From Piliocolobus tephrosceles (lineage: Eukaryota > Chordata > Mammalia > Primates > Cercopithecidae), in contig NC_045439.1 in NCBI RefSeq assembly GCF_002776525.5, positions 116,157,699-116,221,698 of the forward strand: a DNA stretch of 64,000 bases. The letters run 5' to 3'. The notes beneath the pieces are model-generated. The model was not told the origin of the DNA and did not search any database. It saw only the letters and a program-made list of their open reading frames with translations. The translations under genes were made by a program, and so were the position numbers. Of the stretch, positions 55,527 through 64,000 are shown piece after piece (the stretch's first letter is position 1; each line of letters starts with the position of its first letter).

Positions 55527-55979
55527 CTCACAGTCTCTTTGAACCTCTAAAGTGATATCTCATTACTTTTGCCGTATCATAAGCCATTGTGTTCAGTCCT
55601 CACTCAAGAAAACATGATTGCAGACAGACATGAATACCAAGAGGCAGGGATCATTGTAGACTATTTTAGAAGTTGCCTACCACATCTGTCTCATATTTTT
55701 GTTGTTTAGGTTGAGTTGATATGTGTTAGAGATCTTAGAAAAATGCCTGGACATAAGTCATATGTAAGTGTTCTCTATAATTATTACTATATTCAGTTCA
55801 TTGGAATGCTTAATAAATAATACTCAATTTCTACTTTCAAGAAAATGATAGTCTAAGATAGTATATATCAAAAGGTGAAAAGTACCACCGTCAAAACAAA
55901 AATAAAGAGCTGTGAATATTGCAATGATCACAAAGAGTCATGAAAGATCAGAAAAGATTTTATTAATGAAGCAATATTG
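55527..55979. other. Unannotated spacer
   Basis: Nothing recognised. Confidence 0.4.
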
Positions 55980-56480
55980 AGCAGAGACCCTAGAGTATGG
56001 ATAAGGTATTGATGGGGCTAGGTCGGGGAGGCTGGCAGGGGGAGGGTGACCAGGGAGTTGTTGTTGAAGGCAGCAAAGCAGGGCACTGTCTAGGTTGTCT
56101 AAGGTAGTGGATATTATCCAGGAAATGTTGGGTAATCCAGGTCAACTAGAGTGTTCAAAATGCACTAAACTGGGAAATAAGGACGAAAGGAAGGATTAAC
56201 ACCTGGCTATTGAGAATACCGATGGAAAGTCTAGTGTGTTGTACTTAATTCTGTCAGTAATGGGAAACATTGAGGACTAGGAGCACACATGGGGCTGAAC
56301 TGCAAGAAGTTTATTCTTCCAGCTGGAAGTAAGAATGGATTGGGGCAAGGAAATCCTGGAGATGAGCTCAGTTAGGTCATTATCGTAACAGTTAAGGTGA
56401 GGAGGGATGAAGATATCTCCACACTAGAGCAGTGTCTGCAGGATGGATGAGGAAGGGAATGAATTTGAGAGGGAAGCAGC
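55980..56480 (+). repeat. LINE2-like ancient remnant
   Basis: 'aatgggaaacattgaggact', 'agtaagaatggattggggca', 'gtcattatcgtaacagttaa' and 'ggtgaggagggatga' resemble the common ancient-repeat pattern 'gggaagccattgaagg', then 'ggctattgcagtaatccagg'. The family name (L2) is tentative. Confidence 0.4.
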
Positions 56481-56539
56481 CTCAGTAATAGTTTTGATAT
56501 CCCAAATTCAAGTTTAGTATTAGGCTTATGGCTTTGAGG

Positions 56540-56645
56540 AAAGACCTAAAGACAAATCCTAACTCTAACTGTTAGCTGTATCACCTTTGGGCAAATTGTT
56601 CAAACTCTCTCAACCTTAGTTTCTTTGTGTCAAGAGAATTAAATT
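56540..56645 (+). repeat. MIR fragment, sense
   Basis: 'ttagctgtatcacctttggg', 'caaattgttcaaactctctc' and 'aaccttagtttctttgtgtc' match the MIR core. Confidence 0.65.
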
Positions 56646-56738
56646 ACACACATACATATGTGTGTATGTATATATGTATATATATATATATCTTGACATA
56701 TATATACACACACACACATACACATATATATGTATGTA
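56645..56738. repeat. TA/TG/CA-rich microsatellite with dyad symmetry
   Basis: (TG/TA)n on the left and (TA/CA)n on the right of a short 'tcttgaca' centre at about 56691-56698. The arms are largely complementary, so the tract can fold on itself. Confidence 0.85.
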
Positions 56739-56939
56739 AAGCATCCAGCATGGTGACTTGCGTAGTATTACTATAAACTATATCATTAAAGTAAATACTA
56801 GTTTCCTCACACTGGAAGGGTTAGTATTTATAAATAGAATTGTAATTAGAATTCTAGGTCATTATTTTATAATTAATCTTATTTGTAATGGGTTTAATTG
56901 AACATATATAATAGAAACAATAGCTAACTTTTATTAATT
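56739..56939. other. Unannotated AT-rich spacer
   Basis: Nothing recognised. Confidence 0.4.
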
Positions 56940-57172
56940 TATTAATTTATGCTGAGCTGTGCTGAGCACTGTACAGGCATCATTTCATTTAGTCTTGCCA
57001 TCAATCATATGAATATGTATTTCTATCATCTGTATTTTACAGTTCAGAAAACTGAATCTTAGGGAAATTCACTTTCTTAAAGCCCAGCAGCTGGTAAGTG
57101 ACAGAGCCCATGTTTGAAGAGGTTCTTGCTGATTCCAAAATCTTGCTTTTAATTGTTGAGCTGCCTTCCTAA
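56940..57172 (-). repeat. MIR, antisense
   Basis: 'gctgagcactgtacaggcat', 'catctgtattttacagttca', 'agctggtaagtgacagagcc' and 'gttgagctgccttcc' follow reverse-complement MIR over most of its length. Confidence 0.8.
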
Positions 57173-58050
57173 AATATAAATGAGTACACATAAATATTTC
57201 TCTTTCCATATATAGATCACCTGTTATACCATTTACATAGCAGGAGTCAATACACGCTTATTGATGAAGACTCATCACTTATTCAATTGAAATGATGTGG
57301 CTGCCATTTTTTTGGCTTCAGACTTGCCTGGCACTTCACCTCCTGCATGATGAATGTGGTTTTACTCCTTTCTATTTTGGCACTCCTCAAGTGCTTAAAA
57401 AATGTTTCCTTCCTGACTTCAAGAGGTGATTTACCAAAATGTCAGTCAGAATTAATTTGAATGATATTCATTGCAGTTCCCTAAGGCCTAGAGTTACTGG
57501 CATGTTGTTTTCAGATGTCATATTTTGATGGGAGATAACATTTTAACTGGAGTGGGAAGGGCACGATTTTGGATGAGTCAAGCAGTAAGTCACCAGGGAC
57601 TATATTCATAACTGTAGTACTGTTCTGCTTTTACAGGAGTTGTCTAATCACTGTGATTCCAACGCATTGAAAAGTTCCAGCATCCAATGCTTTATTTCAT
57701 CTTGCAAAAATCCTTCTCCTTAAATTGCTATATGTCATCATTTTCATAAAGAGATTTAAATTTTAGTTTGATAACTTTTTCAACATTTATACTTAAATCA
57801 ATGAGATGATTAGGGTCATTCCAGGAGACTGCAATACCAGGATTTAGAATTGTTGATACCATAATTCTACATCTCAGCTCTTTTTATTCAAATAAACTTG
57901 GAGAATCTGGAGTTGTTTCTTTCTTTGTTGTGGTTGTTTGGGGGATATTATTTCTAGGTGGAAAAGCAGAGTAACAATGTTTGCTCTCTTCTGGGTTCAT
58001 TGAAAGCAGGATCTCAGGCAAAAGATTTTGGAAATCATCTAACATGCCTT
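57173..58050. other. Unannotated stretch
   Basis: No repeat or gene recognised. Confidence 0.4.
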
Positions 58051-58170
58051 GTCTTTTAGGAACAAGAAAATTAAGATTCAGGGTGGTGAGGTAACTCATC
58101 CAAGGTCACACAACTGCTTAGTGATGGGAATAGAAGTGGAATTCAGGATTCTTGGCATCCAACCCAAACT
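58051..58170 (-). repeat. MIR fragment, antisense
   Basis: 'gtgaggtaactcatccaagg', 'tcacacaactgcttagtgat' and 'gaattcaggattcttggcat' match reverse-complement MIR. Confidence 0.65.
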
Positions 58171-58485
58171 CAAATTAAATGAATCTAGCAGGTGCTTAGC
58201 TCTTCAGAGGTGCCTTGTCTAGGTTTTCAATAAAACAATGAAGTAGTTAGCCGTAATCCTTGAGAATACATTACTGTTTATTAATGAAGAAAATGTTCAC
58301 CCCCTTACATATCATCTTTTGAATTGTTGCTAATTGGTTAGCAACTTAATTTTGGCTTTAGCACAGAGTGTTGCCCATATTTGTTTCCTTACTGCTTTTT
58401 AGAAATGCATTGATTAAAAGAGATGATTCCATCAAATCAAATCATTTTCCTAAAGTATTTTGAAATAAAAACAAGATGTGCTAGT
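58171..58485. other. Unannotated spacer
   Basis: Nothing recognised. Confidence 0.4.
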
Positions 58486-58528
58486 ACCAGCATTAGACAG
58501 TACATAGACCAGCATTAGACAGTACATA
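58486..58528 (+). repeat. 22-bp tandem duplication, two copies
   Basis: The unit 'accagcattagacagtacat' (plus AG/A) is present at 58486-58507 and 58508-58528 with no differences over 21 bases. It is a local slippage or repair duplication. Confidence 0.9.
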
Positions 58529-60462
58529 TACCTGATGCAGTTTAGGCATTGTAGAGACTAAGACAAAAATAAATCCATTTTCATTTTTGTACTTCTGTAG
58601 TGTGATTTATGAAGGAAATGGAGTTGATAGGATGACATCCTGTAAGTCTAATTAAATAACATGAAGAAACAGGTACGAAGGGGTTATGTCGCAAACAGGT
58701 TAACAAAGAAGGGTCGGGTCAGTTGTTTAGAGCAGTGGCTTCCAGACTTGAATTTCAAAGACTAAAGTTCTCCACAGAATTTTAACCATCAAATATAATG
58801 AAGCTCTGCTTATAAACAAATTTTCAGGCTAGCCAAATTTTATTTTCACAAATACTCAAATTTTTTAAGAAGAAACTTTCATTTGCTATTGCCATTATTA
58901 TCTAAGAAACAGGATATTTTAATATTTTAAAAGTTTAATAACATAATTTCAGAATAAATGCTAAACTTTCCCCAGAAAAGCTAGTTTTAGTTGGTGCCTT
59001 TATACCAGTAGAGGGGTTTGTGTGAATGTGTGTGTGTGTTATGTGTGTACACCTTATATTTTGTACCATCATTTTGTTACAGATGGTACAGACCCTGTAA
59101 CAGCAGTTATCTAAGGACTGATATTTAGAAACAATTTGTTTTTGTGATGTGAAACCAGTAGAGATTTGCTTTCTGTCCTGAAGCTAGGGAAGGATTCAAG
59201 GTAAAGGTGAAATTGCAGGGGTGTTTTAAAAAAATAAGATACCAGAGGTTAGAGACAGGTACATTTTCAAGTATAGGTATAGCTTGAAAGAAGTCCCAGA
59301 CAAATGTAATTATTTAATGAAAGCATTTGGTAACTACATCTCAGAAAAAATAAAACTTGCATAGAGAAATGAGATGGAAAAGAAGAGGTAGAGGAAAACC
59401 TTTGAAGACTCTAATTAATTTAAATATATGCAGTTTATTACTTCTCAGTTTTAATCATGGTCACAGTAATAATGAAAAGCCTTGATTCAAGAAAGGAAGA
59501 GAAAAGTATTGATAGAATAGCTGAATAAGTAACTAGAAATTTTTCTCTTTGAAAGTGTTCTACTTGAAATAAATACTTACCTGTCAAGCTTCAAGGTAAA
59601 TGCAGTAACTCTTTTTTTATAGGAGTTTGTCCTTTAAAGACAGTCTTTCCTGCTAGGAAAATGTTATTTTAAAATTCATAATACAGGAAGTAGCAAACAG
59701 TCATTACACACTAATCCTGGATCATCTTGCCTGGGAATAGCAAGGCCATGGTATGCTAGGAACAGAGATCCTCCCCTTAAGATAGCAAAAAAATTACTAA
59801 ATTTCTTTTTAGGGAAAGATTTCAAATTATCTTTCTTCCAAAATTTGGCTGTGGGGGTCTTGGGAAGATTTTTCCTCTTTTCAGGTGGTTGCTAGCTGCT
59901 GTCACTGGGAGAATGGGGCTTTGGAAAACTGGGATTGGAGACTGAGTTTCTTCTTGCTAAGCAGCCATCATTTTCTTCAGAGATAATCATGGAACACCAG
60001 TGTTACCTTGACTGAAATCCAAATTAGAATCTGGTAATCCATTTTCTCCAAAAAAAGAAATGTTGTTAATGATAGTTACATCCTAGGATGGAGTATCGGT
60101 ATCATCTAACTTTTTATGTAACCTTGGTACCAGCTCTAATTATTTATTGAGCGCCTATAGGTGCCAATCACAATCTGAATCAATGACAGATTTCCCTAAC
60201 TGTATTTTAACTCTGTGATTATGACTTGTGATTTTTTGCTCTAATGGGCTATGAGTTGTTTTTGTATTGTCTTCTAAGATATCCCTAAGTAGCCTCATTT
60301 ATACTTTCATTAATGAGTGTGACCAATTAGTCATATATCTGTTTATGAAATAAGAATTACTGATAAAAATACTGCTTAGACCATTGTCAGATTATAGAAG
60401 ACACCATATTCAAAATAGTTTTACTTTTTTGGGGTTGTGTCTTACAATGTCACCTATGAACA
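58529..60462. other. Unannotated stretch
   Basis: No repeat recognised with confidence. A weak hAT-like start ('gcagtggcttccagacttg', near 58733) and a short TG tract (59028-59050) are present. Confidence 0.35.
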
Positions 60463-60559
60463 ATTAAGAAGTCCTCTTTTTTTCTTCAGGTAATGAAACT
60501 AGGGATATATATTAAGAAGTCCTCTTTTTTCTTTATTTTAAGTAATGAAACTAGGGATT
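60463..60559 (+). repeat. About 48-bp tandem duplication, two copies
   Basis: 'attaagaagtcctctttttt' followed by 'taatgaaactagggat' occurs at 60463-60506 and again at 60511-60559. Copies differ in the T-rich middle and by a few substitutions. Confidence 0.85.
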
Positions 60560-60985
60560 ATACTAGACTCCAAAACACAGTTCAAAGAAAATAATTACAC
60601 TGCCTCCTTTACTATTCTGAAAATGGAGATCCTCTAATTAATGAATGTAGAAAAAGTTGCATGGGTCAAATATTTCCTCCTTCTCAGTAAGGAGGTCTTT
60701 TGTAGCATTATTGATGTCTGCTAAAGAGATCAATGGGAGGGACAGTATGAGAACATTTGGGGAGATGCAGGGTAAAGAAAAAGATATACTCTTCTATTAT
60801 AAAAGGTACGTGCAATCTCCTGTCTTTTCATAACTTGTTTTCAATTTTAAAGAGATATTTTATTGGGTTTTAGTGCAATTTCGTGAAAGGTAACAGGTCC
60901 GGGAGGCGGTGAAGTGAGATGAGCAAAGGGTTGAGAGGTTATGAGTGAAGTGTGGAGTGTGGCTAATCAATTGCATTTCTCTGTG
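60560..60985. other. Unannotated spacer
   Basis: Nothing recognised. Confidence 0.4.
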
Positions 60986-61235
60986 CAGCATGGAGGTTGA
61001 GTGCCCTGACTCTGCATTATACTTTCTGGGTTTCTATCCCAGCTATACCACTTCCTAGTTGTGTGATCTTAAGCAAATCACTGAATACCTCCCATCTTCA
61101 ACTCCTTCATTTGTAAAATGAACATAATAGTCATGTCCCCCTTTAGGACTGTTATGAGGATTAAATGAGTTAATATATCTAGAATTCTTAGGATGCAACC
61201 TGGCACAATGGGTGTTTACTAATATTATGGAGCAG
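60986..61235 (+). repeat. MIR, sense, near full length
   Basis: 'ctgggtttctatcccagcta', 'cttcctagttgtgtgatctt', 'ttcatttgtaaaatgaacat', 'gttatgaggattaaatgagt' and 'acctggcacaatgggtgttt' run in the MIR consensus order from the tRNA-like promoter to the 3' end. The antisense frame at 61055-61279 is incidental. Confidence 0.88.
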
Positions 61236-61490
61236 TGTTCTCCAAAGTAGAGTGTACTCCTCATAGACTGACAAGGCAAATATCTATGTTTACTTTTATC
61301 TTAGTCTTTTAAGTTTCCTATTTTGTTTGTGTGTTCTGACATACATAATATATTTGAATATGTAGTGTACATGTATGTTTCATATATATTACATATAAAT
61401 ATATTGGAGATGTACAAATGTTTTTCACTTATAAAGATTAGAGACCACTGATATGGTAGTCTCCTAATTTTGCTTTAAAATATAACTCTC
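61236..61490. other. Unannotated AT-rich spacer
   Basis: Nothing recognised. 61340-61410 is TA/TG-rich. Confidence 0.4.
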
Positions 61491-61491
61491 T

Positions 61492-61797
61492 GCCCGGGCA
61501 TGGTGGCTCACACCTGTAATCCCAGCACTTGGCAAGCCAAGGCAGGAGGATCATTTGAGGTCAGGAGTTTGAGACCAGCCTGGCCAACATGGTGAAACCC
61601 CATCTCTACTGAAAATACAAAAATTATCTGGGCAAGGTGCTGTGCACCCATAATCCCAGCCACTTGGGAGGCTGAGCCAGGAGAATCTCTGTAACCCATG
61701 GGGGAGAGGTTGCAGTGAGCTGAGATGGCATCACTGCACTCCAGCCTGGGCAACAGAGTGAGACTCTGTCTCAAATAAATGAAATAAATAAAATAAA
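61492..61797 (+). mobile_element. AluS-like, sense
   Basis: A full-length Alu starting 'gcccgggcatggtggctcac' with an (AAAT)n-type tail. An approximate duplication 'ataactctctg' / 'gtaactctggg' flanks it (61482-61492 and 61800-61810). It inserted immediately in front of an older Alu monomer. Confidence 0.92.
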
Positions 61798-61810
61798 GTG
61801 TAACTCTGGG

Positions 61811-61970
61811 AACCAAATGTGGTGGTGTGTGCCTACAGTCTCAGCCGCTCAGGAGGCTGAGGCAGGAGGATCACTTCAACCAAGGGGTTTGAGTCCAGCC
61901 TGGGCAACAGAGTAAGACCCTGTCTCCAGAAGAAATAAAATAAAAAATAAAAATAAATTTTAAAAGTCTA
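61811..61970 (+). mobile_element. FLAM (free left Alu monomer), sense
   Basis: A single monomer only: 'gtggtggtgtgtgcctacag', 'cgctcaggaggctgaggcag', 'tgagtccagcctgggcaaca', 'gagtaagaccctgtctcc' and then an A-rich tail. There is no second monomer, which is typical of the fossil left monomer that predates dimeric Alu. Confidence 0.8.
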
Positions 61971-62619
61971 TTTTTAATTGACTTTTCCTAGGAAGAATCT
62001 TTATGTATAATAAGTTATATTTTAGCTTGAGGCAAACTTACCAGAGTAAGATTACTGTTTTTAAGAGTAAACTAATTAATAATACTACTAAGCTAATTAA
62101 TGCCATGAATGTATTCAAAGTTTCCTTTTTCTTCTTTTAAATTTTTTTTTCTTCAGAATATCCCTCGCTAGGGCATAATTCTTAAATTTGGTGAACATCC
62201 AAGTAATATAGATTGATGTATTTCTTTAAGACAAGAAACCATTCTAGATTTCATGTGTACATATAGAAAGACCTCAATTGGGTATTTATAAGCTACTCTT
62301 AACTTTTTTCTACTTCCCCTATATTTGGATTTTGTTCTGTGCATTGATATACTAATTCCTTGAATTATCTCCTAAACTTTAAGGACAGGAATATAAAAGA
62401 ATCATTAGCTAGGTAAATGTTTTCCTTTGAGAGTTGGATATTTTAAAAACCTAATTCAAAATGCATGTATGTAATAAAATAGCCCAAACTATTTTATTAC
62501 AACTGAAGAACAATCCTGTGGCATCAAATATAGACTGAAAATTAGCATGAAGCTTTTTGAAAACAACACTGTGGCTACAGAACAAATATATGAAATAATT
62601 ATTACCTTCAGAAAGTTCT
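61971..62619. other. Unannotated AT-rich stretch
   Basis: Nothing recognised. Confidence 0.4.
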
Positions 62620-62920
62620 AGAGAGGCTTGCTTCCACAAGATGTCATTATATAAATGATCTTTGGAGGGCCTCAGAGCTCATGATAAAATTATCAAATTG
62701 CTTATTAGGAGGCAAACAACAGCTCTGCTGAGATAAATGTAATAGGCTTAGAAAAGCACATCTATGGTGCAGTCCACCTACACAAATTCAGCTCCTACAG
62801 GAACATAAAACACTTTGAAATTCATTAGCATGCAGTATTTACTTAAAAGCTGCAAAAACATTGTGTTTGCATAATTTTATCAATTGTCAATAACAGTGCT
62901 TGCCAACATTCATATCTTTA
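62620..62920. promoter_or_regulatory. Candidate noncoding regulatory block
   Basis: Repeat-free, with 'caaattgcttattagg', 'aattcattagcatgcag', 'tgcataattttatcaattg' and balanced stretches such as 'gagggcctcagagctcatga'. The mixture of ATTA-type and POU-like motifs is seen in conserved developmental enhancers. The evidence is only compositional. Confidence 0.2.
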
Positions 62921-63471
62921 TTGAGATGCAAAATTAAGAACAGGAGGAAAGTCTATATCAATATTAATACTGAACTCACTTGAAAAGATGACATTTATTA
63001 ATAATGCATCTAGCTCAGCCATTCACAATGGCATTTAAAGGCCAAACACAGTCCTCATACATACATACTTTTTAAATGAACCTTGTTTATCAGCAACCTT
63101 ATAGTTTTGAAATATGTAAACCATTTTTTCCATTCCACAAATGTCTACTTCCCCAAAAAATCTATTGAGATTTGGGATGGGCTGGATGTAGTTAGAACAA
63201 GAGCAGTAATAAGACAAAGATTACAATGAATTAAACATTTTATGGAGAATTGTTGGTGCAAAGCATATTAGTTTTGAAAACTCTTATGTTTGGGGAACAG
63301 CTGGTGTGGGCTGAACATGAAAACAACTGTTGTAAAACAAATGTTAAGGAATTGCTATAAACAAGACTATTTATTTACCGTATGTTTCAGTTCTCTTTCT
63401 TTCCTCTTTTCTCTCTCTAACCTATGTCCATCTTTACCAATACAACTAGAATGGTGAAAGATTCCAGGTAT
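62921..63471. other. Unannotated stretch
   Basis: Nothing recognised. Confidence 0.4.
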
Positions 63472-63626
63472 ATAGGTGTGTAGGTGTCTGTGTGTGTGTG
63501 TGTGTTTGTATGATGAGAATTATATGTATATACACATGCATGTGTATATACACACATATACACATATGTAATAAAATATATATAATATAAAATATATAAA
63601 TGTATTTATACATATACATATCTCTC
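63472..63626. repeat. (TG)n/(TA)n microsatellite with perfect palindrome
   Basis: (TG)n at 63488-63506, then TA/CA-rich sequence that includes a perfect 28-bp palindrome at 63525-63552 ('tgtatatacacatg' and its mirror complement), then AT-rich sequence to about 63626. Confidence 0.9.
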
Positions 63627-64000
63627 CAGTTTTTACAATTCTGTGTGTTTGATTTAAGTTAATCATTTGTGCTCAAAAACTGTGAAAATGCTACAGTGAT
63701 GATATTATGGCCATGATGTTAGTTGTATTTTTTTAAAAGTCACCATTTTACCCATATTCTTCATGACCAACCATCACTCCTTTATTTATTTATTTTATCT
63801 TGAATTTCAACTTCTAATGTATTATGGTACATGGGCACATGACCTTATATTGCACAAAACCAGCCACATTTCACATATGACCTAAGGTGTTTTAAACTTC
63901 TAAAATGAGGAAGAAGCTAAGAACACTTGAAGTGGGCCAGGTACCCTGGGCTCCACCACTCTCTTTAGAGCTGCTCTACATGAATTTCTAGCACCATCCA
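63627..64000. other. Unannotated stretch
   Basis: Nothing recognised. A (TTTA)n-like tract lies at about 63780-63797. Confidence 0.4.

Noticed and set aside
55061..55555. A 164-codon open frame as a gene
   Set aside because: Most of it translates an antisense Alu; the upstream part has no recognisable domain.

Overview
This 64-kb window is primate nuclear DNA, most likely from an Old World monkey. The youngest Alu copies (7683-7998 and 10080-10384) are AluY-like but carry the variants 'cacctcgcccggctagtttt' and 'aggcttgagccac' (or close forms), which I associate with cercopithecoid-specific AluY lineages. I found no convincing protein-coding exon, tRNA, rRNA, snRNA or CpG island. Long open frames either fall in L1 or Alu DNA or look like chance frames in AT-rich sequence. 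The window reads as a gene desert or a very large intron.

Layout. 1-7300 is mostly unannotated AT-rich DNA with a LINE2-like remnant split by a small hAT-type element, a 48-base T tract and an ERV-type LTR-like block. 7300-13260 holds an MLT1-like LTR split by a young Alu, a second young Alu, and a complete MST-type MaLR element (LTR-internal-LTR) with matching 5-bp target duplications. 13260-28070 is relatively repeat-poor: MER5A, another hAT-like remnant, MIRs, old and 5'-truncated Alus, and a repeat-free CpG-bearing stretch with homeodomain-type motifs (about 24400-24900) that is my best guess for a conserved regulatory element. 28075-36985 is an antisense L1 pile-up (an L1M piece split by an AluS, an ERV-type LTR, then a nearly 5'-complete older L1 of about 5.5 kb) followed by a sense L1ME piece. 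37000-42570 holds a head-to-head Alu pair, an MLT1-like LTR, an ERV-type LTR and a young 5'-inverted L1 with an intact ORF2 C-terminal frame. 42570-64000 is sparser, with Alus, MIRs, an MST LTR, microsatellites and short tandem duplications. It also holds a perfect 45-bp inverted repeat with arms 1.17 kb apart (44278-44322 and 45496-45540) that I cannot assign to a known repeat.

No genes act together here. What can be read is a layered insertion history (MIR/L2 and hAT, then MaLR and L1M, then AluJ/S, then AluY and young L1) plus a few structures worth checking. Repeat family names come from recognition of consensus sequences, not from a database search, and boundaries of old elements are approximate.
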